Shown: positions 1 through 8,996 of the stretch, one piece after another
Layout: each line of letters starts with the position of its first letter
Position numbering within the stretch: the first letter of the stretch is position 1
Assembly (NCBI RefSeq): GCF_004114535.1
Contig: NZ_LBJC01000026.1
Span: 1 to 64,000 of the forward strand
Source of the DNA: Bradyrhizobium nanningense
Lineage (GTDB): Bacteria; Pseudomonadota; Alphaproteobacteria; Rhizobiales; Xanthobacteraceae
Reading direction: 5' to 3'
Length of the DNA stretch: 64,000 nucleotides
The notes under the pieces: generated by a model
What the model saw: only the letters and a program-made list of their open reading frames with translations
What the model was told of the DNA's origin: nothing
Databases searched by the model: none
Position numbers and translations under genes: made by a program

Positions 1-471
1 GTCCATGAAGTTGACGAGGTTCACGAACCAGATTCCGGCGAGCAGGATGAGGCCGCGCTCCAGCGCGAACGGCAGCGCCGGCACGATGCGCGCCGTCTCG
101 GGCGAAGTTAGCACTACGGCGCCGACGCAAGCCGCCTGCAACACCAGCCGCACCAACACAGGCAACGACACGATGTCGTCGGCAAACCCGACCAGCGCGA
201 TCACGACCGTGGCAGGGACCAGCGACGGCGGGATCGCCACGTTCGCGGCCTTCGCCCACAGCGAGGCGACGATGAGCGTCGCGGCGATCACCGCGATGCC
301 GGCGCCCTGCGGCGTCGGAATCCGGTGCGAGGACCGCGCGTTCGGCCGCGCCAGCGCGTAACGCTGGAGCAGCGGGCGTCCGGCCCAGGTGACGAGCGCC
401 GATATCAGGGCCGCGATCCCGGCGGCAAGCAGCGAGAGCAGGAAGGCGCGGGCGTCGGCGGTCGGGCTCAC
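1..471 (-). CDS. Glycosyltransferase family 4 (WecA/TagO-like sugar-1-phosphate transferase), C-terminus outside window
   Basis: The N-terminal 157 residues are present and the gene runs off the left edge. Reading the minus strand from a GTG at 471 gives membrane segments, the family motif LARPNARSSHRIPTPQGAG after the first segment, the acidic pair in GFADD, and WFVNLVNFMD at the edge. These are the conserved cytoplasmic motifs of the polyprenyl-phosphate N-acetylhexosamine-1-phosphate transferase family. Such enzymes start O-antigen or capsule repeat units on undecaprenyl phosphate in the inner membrane. The GTG overlaps the stop of the upstream small membrane protein as GTGA, so the two are probably translationally coupled. 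The position at the end of a polysaccharide locus fits an initiating transferase. The exact substrate cannot be told from this part. Confidence 0.85.
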   Translation of the reverse strand, partial: MSPTADARAFLLSLLAAGIAALISALVTWAGRPLLQRYALARPNARSSHRIPTPQGAGIAVIAATLIVASLWAKAANVAIPPSLVPATVVIALVGFADDIVSLPVLVRLVLQAACVGAVVLTSPETARIVPALPFALERGLILLAGIWFVNLVNFMD

Positions 472-743
472 TCTGCCACTCCGATCGGAGCCGATCCTTG
501 GGCGGTCTTCTCCGCGTTGAGGATCCAGATCAGACCGATTACCGCGCCAACGATGAAGAACACGGCACCGAACAGCAGCGGGACGTTGACTCCTTCGTTC
601 GCAGCAAGTCCGACGAAGCCGAAGGCAAGGCTCAGCGTGGCTTTACGTACGCCCGAGCCGTCGATTGAGATCGGTATCACCGAGACGGAACCAACGTTGG
701 GTAAGCGGAACGCAGCGCTGATAACCAGTCTTAATGGATTCAT
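468..743 (-). CDS. Small membrane protein of unknown function
   Basis: A 91-residue protein with two hydrophobic stretches, roughly residues 35-50 and 56-76, and a short polar tail. I do not recognise a family. The start ATG at 743 has a GAAGGTG ribosome-binding sequence about 8 bases upstream, which supports it as a real gene. Its TGA overlaps the GTG of the WecA-like gene by four bases, so it probably shares a transcript and is translationally coupled to it. It could be a small partner of the transferase or the stump of a larger membrane protein; neither can be decided here. Confidence 0.5.
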   Translation of the reverse strand: MNPLRLVISAAFRLPNVGSVSVIPISIDGSGVRKATLSLAFGFVGLAANEGVNVPLLFGAVFFIVGAVIGLIWILNAEKTAQGSAPIGVAE

Positions 744-1376
744 CGGCAGTCACCTTCCCTGTACTTCAAACCATTAAGTGCAGTCCCGAGGAAGCAGGAC
801 CTCAGCACAATTCGGTCCAGCTTGGCCTAACTGCGAGTGTCATTGTACGGCTTGCATTCGTTCCCCCTCGACGATAGCGTCGGCAGGCCACTAAGGCCGT
901 ATTGCAGCCCCAAGTTCTTCGGCTATGGAAAGCTTATGTTCTCGAGGTGCCGCCGGAAGTTACGAGACGTCTTCGTTGCGATCGCCCTAATTTGTGCGTG
1001 GTTTATAGGTGCCGTCCTGACGTATGACGATGATCCTCAAATAACTTCCAAATTGGGCAGGCGATAGTTTGCGATATTTGCCAGCGTCGAAATGCGCTCA
1101 ATATCTTAATTGCTTGCTTCATCAAAGATGCGCCAAGTAGCCGCTTTCATTCTTGTGGCTCAACAGGCCGTGAGGATCAATGTGTCGCCGTCTTCGCAGT
1201 ACTGGGGCGCTGATTTGCTCGACATAAGCGAAGAAGCACTCGGCGTTCATCGATTCATCTAGCACAAAAGGTGCAAGCTAGATCGGCGAAATGATCCTGA
1301 ATTAGCGGGTCCAGGAATGACCTCTCGGACCAGCGATTCGTAACGGAATAGCGTTGGCGTATGGATCGCTGCGCAG
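744..1376. other. Intergenic stretch without a supported gene
   Basis: About 630 bases of lower GC between the initiating-transferase pair and rmlA. The only open frame of note is 837-1067 on the plus strand (76 codons, non-ATG start, one hydrophobic stretch near its end). It lacks a convincing ribosome-binding site and resembles nothing I know. No clear rho-independent terminator was seen after rmlA. Confidence 0.4.
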
Positions 1377-2243
1377 TCAGATATCCAAGAGATTACGCAG
1401 GTACGAGGCGTACTCACCCTTGCCCATTTGAGATGCCAATCGCTCCAGCTGATTCCGATCGATATAACCTTGATTGAATGCCACCTCCTCCGGGCAGGCG
1501 ATGCGGAAGCCCTGCCTCTTCTCGATCGTAGCGACAAACTCGGCAGCATCGAGCAGGCTTTCGGGTGTGCCCGCGTCGAGCCATGCAAAGCCGCGTCCTA
1601 GCCGCTCCACGTGCAATTGGTCACGATCAAGGTATAGCTTGTTTAAATCAGTGATTTCGAGTTCCCCCCGGGCCGAAGGCTTGATAGTCGAAGCCAAATC
1701 CGCAACCTGTTCGTCGTAGAAGTAAAGACCTGTGACGGCGAAATTCGATTTGGGCTTCAGCGGCTTCTCTTCAATGGAGCGAGCCTTGCCGTTTCCACTA
1801 AATTCTACCACGCCGTAGCGGTTCGGATCTGCCACCTGATAGGCGAAGATGGTTGCTCCGTTTGTCCGGCCAGTAGCGTTAAGCAGCAATTGCTGAAGCC
1901 CCTGACCAAAAAACAGGTTGTCGCCCAGAATAAGCGCCGAGCGGGTACCCTGGATAAATTCAGCACCGATGACGAACGCCTGCGCAAGACCACCCGGCGT
2001 CGGCTGCTGCGCATACGAAAGCGACAGGCCCCACTGGTTGCCATCACCAAGCAGAGCCTGGAAGTGAGGGAGATCGTGCGGTGTCGAGATAATCAGAATA
2101 TCGCGGATGCCGGCGAGCATCAGCGTCGTGAGCGGATAATAGATCATCGGCTTATCGTAGACCGGCAACAACTGCTTCGAGGTCACCATGGTCATTGGAT
2201 ACAGCCGCGTGCCACTGCCGCCGGCGAGAATAATTCCTCTCAA
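1377..2243 (-). CDS. rfbA: Glucose-1-phosphate thymidylyltransferase
   Basis: This enzyme makes dTDP-glucose from dTTP and glucose-1-phosphate, the first step to dTDP-L-rhamnose and other dTDP-6-deoxy sugars. The 288 residues match the usual length. The N-terminal nucleotidyltransferase signature GGSGTRLYPMT is followed by SKQLLPVYDKPMIYYPL, both diagnostic of RmlA. The start ATG at 2243 overlaps the rmlD stop as ATGA. It is the last gene of an rmlC-rmlB-rmlD-rmlA run on the minus strand. The intermediate formed by RmlA and RmlB is also the precursor needed by the FdtA-type isomerase at 12649-13059, so this gene probably feeds both branches. Confidence 0.96.
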   Translation of the reverse strand: MRGIILAGGSGTRLYPMTMVTSKQLLPVYDKPMIYYPLTTLMLAGIRDILIISTPHDLPHFQALLGDGNQWGLSLSYAQQPTPGGLAQAFVIGAEFIQGTRSALILGDNLFFGQGLQQLLLNATGRTNGATIFAYQVADPNRYGVVEFSGNGKARSIEEKPLKPKSNFAVTGLYFYDEQVADLASTIKPSARGELEITDLNKLYLDRDQLHVERLGRGFAWLDAGTPESLLDAAEFVATIEKRQGFRIACPEEVAFNQGYIDRNQLERLASQMGKGEYASYLRNLLDI

Positions 2244-3142
2244 GATGGGCCTCCCTGCTCCTTCAAGATACGATCAATGCAGTCCTCAAGTGACGTCTGC
2301 AGCGATGGCAGCCGGATATCGAAGACGGATTGCAGCCGCTTGGTTGACAGCCGTGAATTCGCCGGACGAAGGGCGCGGGCCGCATATTCGGACGAGGAGA
2401 CCGGAATGATCTCGGCCGATCCAGCCGTTTCGGCCGTATACCTCTTCGCGATCAGGAGCGCAAAGTCGTACCAGGTGACGGCCTCCGAACCGACGACGTG
2501 CGTCAATCCTGCATAATCGGATTGCCAGCCTGTCCGGATCAGCCGGCGCGCCAGCGCAAGTGCCGCGTCGGCGAGGTCCGGCGCATAGGTTGGACACCCC
2601 ATCTGGTCATTGACGATCCTGAGGCGCTGCCCCTCGACGAGCCGGCGCCAGATGGTCCGCACGAAATTGCTTCCAAACGGCGCATACACCCAGGACGTCC
2701 GCAAGATGATATGCCGGACGTTCGCCGACATCACGGCTCGCTCTCCCTCTAACTTCGAACATCCGTAGACACTCTGCGGATTGGGAGCGTCGTACTCCTC
2801 GTAGGGGCTCGGCTTCTTTCCATCGAAAACGTAATCGGTCGAGAAGTGGATGATGGGAACGTCCTCGCTCGCAGCAGCCGCGGCGACCTCCCTTGCACCG
2901 TCACGGTTGATCGCAAAAGCCACGCCCGGCTCGTCTTCGGCCCTATCAACCGCAGTATAGGCGGCTGCGTTGACAACGACGTCCGGGCGAAACCTGGCAA
3001 TTGCCGCCGCTACCGCTCCTGTCTGCAGCAGATCCACCTCCGGACGGCCGACGGACTGGAGAACGAGATCATTCTCCTTCATAGCGGCTTCGCGCAACGA
3101 TCTGGCCACCTGGCCTTCGCGACCGACGACGAAGAGCCTCAT
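2240..3142 (-). CDS. rfbD: dTDP-4-dehydrorhamnose reductase
   Basis: Last step of dTDP-L-rhamnose synthesis: NAD(P)H-dependent reduction of dTDP-4-keto-L-rhamnose. The 300-residue protein starts MRLFVVGREGQVA, a Rossmann GxxGQ nucleotide-binding loop. It carries the short-chain-dehydrogenase catalytic pair in YGCSKLEGE and the substrate-side HFSTDYVFDG motif. The open frame extends 23 codons further upstream, but the ATG at 3142 aligns with the family start and overlaps the rmlB stop as ATGA, so it is preferred. The stop overlaps rmlA in the same way. Confidence 0.95.
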   Translation of the reverse strand: MRLFVVGREGQVARSLREAAMKENDLVLQSVGRPEVDLLQTGAVAAAIARFRPDVVVNAAAYTAVDRAEDEPGVAFAINRDGAREVAAAAASEDVPIIHFSTDYVFDGKKPSPYEEYDAPNPQSVYGCSKLEGERAVMSANVRHIILRTSWVYAPFGSNFVRTIWRRLVEGQRLRIVNDQMGCPTYAPDLADAALALARRLIRTGWQSDYAGLTHVVGSEAVTWYDFALLIAKRYTAETAGSAEIIPVSSSEYAARALRPANSRLSTKRLQSVFDIRLPSLQTSLEDCIDRILKEQGGPS

Positions 3143-4197
3143 GAGCCGTCTTTTCCGATCAGACCCAGCCGCTTGCCGCCGTAGACTCGATCCCGCAACG
3201 GACGCCACCAATCGGCGCGATCCATGTACCAGCGCACCGTCTTCTCGATGCCCGTTTCGAATGTCTCGTTGGCGCGCCAGCCGAGCTCGCTTTCGAGCTT
3301 CGTTGCATCGATCGCATAACGCAGATCATGCCCAGGACGATCTTTGACGAACGAAATCCGATCATGGTGCGAGGTGCCGGCTGGCCGGAGCCGATCCAGC
3401 AAGGAGCAGATCTGTCGCACCACGTCCAGATTGGTCCTTTCGTTGCGTCCGCCCACATTGTAGGTCTCGCCCGGACGACCCTTGGCGAGAATTGTCGCGA
3501 GCGCCCGCGCGTGATCTTCGACATAGAGCCAATCGCGAACATTCAGGCCGTTTCCGTAGACCGGCAGCGCCTTACCCTCGAGCGCATTGAGGATCATCAG
3601 GGGGATAAGCTTCTCGGGAAACTGGTACGGCCCATAGTTATTGGAACAATTCGAAACGATCACCGGCAGACCGTAGGTGCGGTGCCATGCCTTCGCCAGG
3701 TGGTCCGAGCCGGCCTTGCTGGCGGAATAGGGAGAGCTGGGGTCATAGGGTGTCGTCTCCGTGAAGACGCCCTCCGCGCCCAAGGATCCATAGACCTCGT
3801 CGGTGGACACGTGCACGAAGCGAAACGACTGAGCAACGCTCGGAGTGCGCTCGACATAGCGACGCGACACGTCCAGCAGGGTAAATGTCCCGAGTACGTT
3901 CGTCCGAACGAAGACCTCTGAATGCCCGATCGAGCGGTCGACATGGGTTTCGGCGGCGAGGTGAACGACTGCGCCCGGCTCATATTTTCGCAAAACCGAT
4001 TCAACGACATTCCGGTCGCAGATATCGCCCTTTTCGAAGGCGTATCGAGGGCTGTCCGCGACCGGAGCGAGCGAGGCCAGATTGCCTGCATAGCTCAGCG
4101 TATCCAGCACGACCACGTCGAGCCCGAGACTAGAGATGAAATGACGGCAGACTTCCGATCCGATAAACCCAGCCCCGCCAGTCACAAGAACCCGCAT
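3139..4197 (-). CDS. rfbB: dTDP-glucose 4,6-dehydratase
   Basis: Converts dTDP-glucose to dTDP-4-keto-6-deoxyglucose with bound NAD. It has the TGGAGFIGS Rossmann loop at the N-terminus, HLAAETHVDRSI, the STDEVYG segment and the catalytic YSASK (YxxxK). The 352 residues are typical of RmlB. An ATG at 4197 is preferred over a GTG two codons upstream because MRVLVTGGAG begins the Rossmann strand directly. Coupled to rmlD by a four-base overlap. Its product is the branch point between rhamnose (RmlC, RmlD) and the 3-amino sugar branch (FdtA-like, aminotransferase). Confidence 0.96.
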   Translation of the reverse strand: MRVLVTGGAGFIGSEVCRHFISSLGLDVVVLDTLSYAGNLASLAPVADSPRYAFEKGDICDRNVVESVLRKYEPGAVVHLAAETHVDRSIGHSEVFVRTNVLGTFTLLDVSRRYVERTPSVAQSFRFVHVSTDEVYGSLGAEGVFTETTPYDPSSPYSASKAGSDHLAKAWHRTYGLPVIVSNCSNNYGPYQFPEKLIPLMILNALEGKALPVYGNGLNVRDWLYVEDHARALATILAKGRPGETYNVGGRNERTNLDVVRQICSLLDRLRPAGTSHHDRISFVKDRPGHDLRYAIDATKLESELGWRANETFETGIEKTVRWYMDRADWWRPLRDRVYGGKRLGLIGKDGS

Positions 4198-4211
4198 GAT
4201 CACCTACAACT

Positions 4212-4766
4212 TCAGTTGGAGCGCCGTGCCAGTTCGCCCAGACGCGGAAGATTACGATCCTTGTCCGATAGGGTCGCTTTGGTCGGAGAGATGCCCCAAT
4301 CAATCTGGAGCGCGGGGTCATCCCAAGCGATCCCCCGTTCATGACCCGGCGAATAATAGTCCGTCGTCTTATAAATGACCTCGCAATTATCGTCCAGCGT
4401 GATATAGCCGTGCGCGAAACCCGGTGGTACCCAGAGCTGCTGCCAGTTGGCCTCCGACAGTTCGACGGCGACATGTTTCGCGTAGGTTGGGGACGTCTCG
4501 CGAAGGTCCACTGCGACGTCGAGGATCGCCCCTCTCGAGCACCTCACGAGCTTCCCCTGCGCCCGAGGCTCCATTTGATAGTGCAGACCACGCACGACTC
4601 CCCTGCGGTTTGTGACGACGTGATTGTCCTGCACGAAAGCCGCACCGACACCATTGGCCGCCAGCAGATCCGCTCGAAACGTTTCCGAGAACGAACCACG
4701 TTCGTCGGCATGCCGCAGCGGCGTCAACAGCAGCACGTCGGGAATACTCAAACGTTCGATTTTCAT
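4212..4766 (-). CDS. rfbC: dTDP-4-dehydrorhamnose 3,5-epimerase
   Basis: Epimerises C3 and C5 of dTDP-4-keto-6-deoxyglucose to the L-rhamno form. The 184-residue cupin protein has HADERGSFSETFR, QDNHVVTNRRGVVRGLHYQ with the catalytic histidine, and VDLRETSPTY with the aspartate, all RmlC hallmarks. It is the first gene of the rml run and is followed after 14 bases by rmlB. About 50 bases separate it from the rhamnosyltransferase-like gene upstream, so a single long transcript from further upstream is plausible. Confidence 0.95.
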   Translation of the reverse strand: MKIERLSIPDVLLLTPLRHADERGSFSETFRADLLAANGVGAAFVQDNHVVTNRRGVVRGLHYQMEPRAQGKLVRCSRGAILDVAVDLRETSPTYAKHVAVELSEANWQQLWVPPGFAHGYITLDDNCEVIYKTTDYYSPGHERGIAWDDPALQIDWGISPTKATLSDKDRNLPRLGELARRSN

Positions 4767-4814
4767 AGATACCGTCCACCTAGGTTGAGCGAGTTCCGGC
4801 TGCCGGAACAGCCG

Positions 4815-5735
4815 TCAAATCCGGCCAAAGATCGCCGCAAGATTGAGTGCGAGATTTTCGATGGCCGTCTGCCGATAGACCCCCGACTGCCAAAGTAGCC
4901 ATAATCGCATGGGGAGCCAAGCCGTTCGGGCCCTGGCGAACAGTTCCAGAATCGCAACGTTCTCCGGACGCAGTTGATCACGAACCTGATTGAGTAGTTT
5001 CACATTGATCTCGTTCCATTGGACCATCTGCCCGGACGCCAGGCCGAGCGCTCTTGTCAGGCGCGCCTGGAGGCCGACGTTTTTTCCGAACACGTTCTCC
5101 CCATGCTGCCGATAGGCCAGGCTGGGTCGCAGATCGAAGTGTACGCGCCCTCCAACCCCCGTAATGACCTGATACGTCCACCAATCATGCGCAACCATTG
5201 GCGCCTCCGGCGGCGTCTTCTGCAGCGCCAATCGGGCTGCCTGGTTGAAGATCATGGTGTTGCCACCGCCCAGATTCTGAACCAACGCATTGGCGAACCC
5301 GGGCGCGCGAGCGAACTTTCGCGAAAAACCCATTGGCTTTCCTTGCCAGGTGACGAGCTGCGTACGCGTGCAGAAAAGCGCTGGCTCGCCCTGCGGAATC
5401 TGCTCGAACCAAGAGACGGCGTCCGCCAGCTTGTGATCGAACCAGACGTCGTCCTGGTCGCTGTAGCCGAATAGGTCGCCCGAAACCTCCGGGCTCCTGA
5501 CCATCGAGGCAAAGTTCTGCCAGAAGCCCTGTTGCGGGCCGCGCAGCACAACCACCCGTTGTGATACGGATTTTGCGAATTCATCGACGAACGCCAGTGT
5601 GCCGTCGGTCGAGCCGTCGTCCGATACGACGAGCTCCCAGTTCGAATAGGTCTGGGAGCGATAGGATTCGAGCTGCTGGTGAATGAATTCGGCCCCGTTT
5701 CGGGCCGCGAGCAGGATCGTGACTTTGGGATGCAT
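4815..5735 (-). CDS. Family-2 glycosyltransferase, rhamnosyltransferase-like
   Basis: A 306-residue GT-A enzyme. It begins VTILLAARNGAEFI, then VVSDDGSTDGT, the metal-binding acidic motif in YSDQDDVW, and a later DWWTYQ segment. The SDQDDVW form is typical of rhamnosyltransferases in O-antigen clusters, which fits the adjacent rml genes; that substrate assignment is inference. It should act on lipid-linked intermediates at the cytoplasmic face of the inner membrane. The ATG at 5735 is chosen over a TTG two codons upstream. Confidence 0.82.
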   Translation of the reverse strand: MHPKVTILLAARNGAEFIHQQLESYRSQTYSNWELVVSDDGSTDGTLAFVDEFAKSVSQRVVVLRGPQQGFWQNFASMVRSPEVSGDLFGYSDQDDVWFDHKLADAVSWFEQIPQGEPALFCTRTQLVTWQGKPMGFSRKFARAPGFANALVQNLGGGNTMIFNQAARLALQKTPPEAPMVAHDWWTYQVITGVGGRVHFDLRPSLAYRQHGENVFGKNVGLQARLTRALGLASGQMVQWNEINVKLLNQVRDQLRPENVAILELFARARTAWLPMRLWLLWQSGVYRQTAIENLALNLAAIFGRI

Positions 5736-5907
5736 GGACAATGAAATTCCGCTCGCGTGCAGGCTGCCTGGGATTCACTCAAAGATTGGCCCGACCGCCC
5801 GAAATCAGACGTGCCTGCGTACCAAATCGCGGCGGCGCTTTCCACGCCCGTGTTGGCGTCCGGCCCGAGCAATCCGGCCGGACCCGACGCAGTAGCTCGG
5901 CCGCCCT

Positions 5908-6792
5908 CTAGCCGGAAAGCGGCTGCGATCGCCTCCTGGAGACGTAGTCCCGTAGCAGGGCGCACACCAGTCCGGCAGCCAGACCCATGACGATGCCGAA
6001 GAAGATGATGAGGCCCCGGCTCGCTCCCCCGATCCTGACCGACGAAATCCTTCCTATCATTTCAGTCGGAGATGACTGATATTTGTCGCGTCGCAGCAGC
6101 AGAAATCTCTGGTGATCGATCTCCCTTATTTCCCTGGCATTCCTTTCCATGGCCGATGCAGCCGATGCCACAGCCGCCGATCCATCTTCTACGCCCGAAT
6201 TGCTCGCGGACGAAAACGCCTTCAGCAGGTTCGATTGCACTCCGCGCAGGCTCGCCAGCTCGGTTGCATATTGCTGTGCGAGGAGTTCGACTTCGGAGCG
6301 CGCCGCCTGCGTCAGCTCTCCGTGCACGGATTTCAGCCCATCGACGATCGCCGTGAGGGCATGCGTTGCCTCGTCCGCGGCAGGGGCCCGCACCGTGATG
6401 CGGATCAGCCCCGTCGACGGCACGGGATCGATCCTTACGCCCGAAAGCGGCGCGCTCTCTGAAGCCGCATCCGAACTGGGGCCGGATTGCTTCAAGGCCT
6501 CCTGCGGGAACGACTTTATCCGCATCCGCTCCTGCACTTCCTGAAGTGACTCGACGAGCCGCGGGGAGCCCGCCAATGCATCATAGACCATACCGATGTG
6601 GATCGTGGCCTGGGCCTCCCACTGCGGCTTGATCCGGCTCAGAGGCACAATCGCGATCCCCGCCACGATCACGAAGGCCGCGACGGCCCACCTCCACTGG
6701 CGCACGAATAGCTGCAGGATCTCGTTCGGTTTAATGCCCTCCGGTCGGGCGACAGCGTTCGCGGGCACCGATGCGTCTTCGTGAACCGTCAT
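5908..6792 (-). CDS. Wzz-like polysaccharide chain-length determinant
   Basis: A 294-residue inner-membrane protein with the Wzz layout: an N-terminal membrane segment around residues 33-53 after a soluble lead, a periplasmic part rich in alanine and charged residues that is predicted helical (about residues 130-245), and a C-terminal membrane segment around 260-282 ending in a short basic tail. No kinase domain follows, so it is the O-antigen type rather than a Wzc co-polymerase. It would set the modal chain length made by the neighbouring Wzy-like polymerase. The start ATG shares its A with the TGA of the polymerase gene (TGATG). Confidence 0.8.
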   Translation of the reverse strand: MTVHEDASVPANAVARPEGIKPNEILQLFVRQWRWAVAAFVIVAGIAIVPLSRIKPQWEAQATIHIGMVYDALAGSPRLVESLQEVQERMRIKSFPQEALKQSGPSSDAASESAPLSGVRIDPVPSTGLIRITVRAPAADEATHALTAIVDGLKSVHGELTQAARSEVELLAQQYATELASLRGVQSNLLKAFSSASNSGVEDGSAAVASAASAMERNAREIREIDHQRFLLLRRDKYQSSPTEMIGRISSVRIGGASRGLIIFFGIVMGLAAGLVCALLRDYVSRRRSQPLSG

Positions 6793-7928
6793 CAATCAGC
6801 TTCCTTCAACCCTTCACGCATACCACCAGGGAAAAAATGCCCGGCGACGGGGATCATCAAACAGAGCGCCACGAACCCGAAATTCGTCCAGGTAAAGGCC
6901 TGCGGAGCGAACGGCGACATGACGGACACGTAGGCAATACGAAGGAATATCAGGAAGCGCCACACGGAGACATTTCCTCGTAGCAGCACGATGCTCCACA
7001 GCAGCATACAATAGAGCAGGAACACGCTAAAGAGCGCGCCGCTCCATCCGGCAGCCATCAGGAATGGAAAGAACTCCGTGCCGACGTTGATCGTCGGCGC
7101 ATCCAAGGGGATGTCCGTCCCGAGCGTCTCTACCGAGCCGCTAAAGGGAATGAGCTGGCTGAGCAGAAAATTCGCATTGTGATAGTTCTTTGCGAGGATG
7201 GAAGAGAAATTGTAGACGCCGGCGCTCACATAGAGCAGCAGCCACTTCACGCCTTCCGGGGAAATCTCGAACAAACCACTCAAGGGCAGGTTGAGATTGC
7301 TCAAGGTCCCCGAGCGAACTGCTCCCAACAATGAAAAAGCAGCCAGTCCTCCGAACAGGAGAGGCACGATGATTTTCCAGGAAAGCAGCGTCAACTTCTT
7401 CTGCAGCAGAACGAACGTGAGCACCAGCGAGAATATGGCCGCGAACAGACGATTCCGATCGATCACGAGGATGGGGAAGATCAGGCCGATCGCCAGAAGC
7501 GCGATACGCACGGCACCGCCCCTGAAACAGAGCAGTGCGAGGGGCGGCAAGACCCAGCTCAAATTCGAGATGTGGCGGACGTGATTGCGGCCATTCTCAA
7601 AGGTGGCATATGAGGAAGGATCGACGATGAGAGGGATGGGGAAAGCGGTCAAGTCGATGACGCAGAACCCGGCCACCAGCCAGCAAAGGGCCGCGGCGAC
7701 CACTCCCTGAGGCGTTCCCGTGAAATCCATACCCTGAAACGATCGCAGCGGCGGCAAACGAATATCAAGCATGAAGTCCAGCACGACGATGCCGACGGCG
7801 ACCGTCGCGAAGAACAGTACGCCGCCGAGCATGACTAGCGAAAACTCAAAGCTGACGGTCATCACGGACAGCGCCAGCAGGATCGGCAGCGCCAGATAGA
7901 ACGATGGATAGCGCAATGCCTCGCTCAC
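6792..7928 (-). CDS. Wzy-like O-antigen polymerase
   Basis: A 378-residue protein with about ten hydrophobic segments and one longer periplasmic-type loop in the second half, as in oligosaccharide repeat-unit polymerases. Sequence conservation in this family is low, so the call rests on topology plus context (next to Wzz and glycosyltransferases, with a Wzx-like flippase at 15403-16950). The GTG start at 7928 (VSEALRYPSF) overlaps the stop of the upstream glycosyltransferase as GTGA. The open frame runs much further upstream, but that extension lies inside the glycosyltransferase and is out of its frame, so it is not used. Confidence 0.78.
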   Translation of the reverse strand: MSEALRYPSFYLALPILLALSVMTVSFEFSLVMLGGVLFFATVAVGIVVLDFMLDIRLPPLRSFQGMDFTGTPQGVVAAALCWLVAGFCVIDLTAFPIPLIVDPSSYATFENGRNHVRHISNLSWVLPPLALLCFRGGAVRIALLAIGLIFPILVIDRNRLFAAIFSLVLTFVLLQKKLTLLSWKIIVPLLFGGLAAFSLLGAVRSGTLSNLNLPLSGLFEISPEGVKWLLLYVSAGVYNFSSILAKNYHNANFLLSQLIPFSGSVETLGTDIPLDAPTINVGTEFFPFLMAAGWSGALFSVFLLYCMLLWSIVLLRGNVSVWRFLIFLRIAYVSVMSPFAPQAFTWTNFGFVALCLMIPVAGHFFPGGMREGLKEAD

Positions 7929-8884
7929 CGCAGACTTCTCGATCGCACCGGCGTCGAACCGACAAACGCCACGGCCCGCAGCCCGCCGAACATCACGACA
8001 TTCCAGACCGACTTGACATGGCGCCCTTCGAGATAAGCGATCTTGGCGGCGATAAGCCTCCCCTGCGCCCTCAGCATTGTCCTGTGGCGGCCCTCGAACA
8101 GGGCGAGATTCCGGCTGACGGCCTCTGCCATGTTGCGCAGATTGGCGATGCGCCTCGCGGTGTCCTTGGTCTTGCTGGTGTTGGTGCCATGAACCCGGTA
8201 GGCGCCGACCTTGACGTCGACGAAGCCGACAGCGTCCAGCGCGGTAAGCCGCAAGAAGAAGTCCCAATCGTCAATGAGAAGGTTCTCGTTCCAGCCCTCG
8301 GCTGCATCAAGCCCTCTTTTTCGGAGCAGCGGCACCGGACCACCGATCGCCCACCGGCAGATGATTTCGCGCCGGATCCCCTCATCCGTCAGGTAGCGGG
8401 CCTTGTCGACATGGAACAGACCGACCATCGCACTGTCGTGGACGACCCTGTCCTGGTCATCGACCACGATCGAGTCACCGACGACCGCAAGCTTGGCCGG
8501 ATTGGCTTCGAGGTAGGCGACCTGGGCGGTGGTCCCATCCGCGAGGAAATAATCATCGCTTGCGCCGAGCCGCAGATAGTCTCCGCTGGCCAGTGCTGTC
8601 AGTTCGTTCAGCGTCGCAGCGATCCCCTTGTTCTCCCGATCCACGTAGCGGATGTCCAGTGATGATTTATGCTTGGCTATCCACTCCGAGATGATCTCCG
8701 CCGTCCGATCTCGCGAGCCGTCATTGACGATCACGAGTTGCTTGTTGGCATATTTGTCGAGCAGAACGCTATCGAGGCACTTCTCGATGAAGTGCTCATG
8801 GTTGTAGGCCGGAATCAGAAACGAGACCAACGGACGACCCGCCGGCGGATTCGATGAAGCTTGCTCCGGACTGGCACTTATCAC
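7925..8884 (-). CDS. Family-2 glycosyltransferase
   Basis: A 319-residue GT-A enzyme with FLIPAYNHEHFIEKCL at the N-terminus, VNDGSRDRT, an acidic ASDDYF motif in place of the common DxD, and a later DDWDFFLRL segment. It adds one sugar of the repeat unit; donor and linkage cannot be read from the sequence. It starts at a GTG (8884) about 110 bases after the aminotransferase gene and is coupled to the polymerase by a four-base overlap. Confidence 0.82.
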   Translation of the reverse strand: MISASPEQASSNPPAGRPLVSFLIPAYNHEHFIEKCLDSVLLDKYANKQLVIVNDGSRDRTAEIISEWIAKHKSSLDIRYVDRENKGIAATLNELTALASGDYLRLGASDDYFLADGTTAQVAYLEANPAKLAVVGDSIVVDDQDRVVHDSAMVGLFHVDKARYLTDEGIRREIICRWAIGGPVPLLRKRGLDAAEGWNENLLIDDWDFFLRLTALDAVGFVDVKVGAYRVHGTNTSKTKDTARRIANLRNMAEAVSRNLALFEGRHRTMLRAQGRLIAAKIAYLEGRHVKSVWNVVMFGGLRAVAFVGSTPVRSRSLR

Positions 8885-8996
8885 GCTTGCACACCTTTCC
8901 CTTGCGTAGCAGGAAACCGGCGCGACATGAACGGGCGCGGAAACGAACCGACGGCGGCACCGGTGCCGTAGCAGTGACTGCTCGCCTGAATTGAAT

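Noticed and set aside
325..777. 150-codon plus-strand frame at the left edge
   Set aside because: Antisense to the WecA-like gene and the small membrane protein, which are supported by motifs and a coupled start.
7929..8267. Upstream extension of the Wzy-like polymerase
   Set aside because: It lies within the preceding glycosyltransferase gene in another frame; the GTGA overlap at 7925-7928 gives a natural start.
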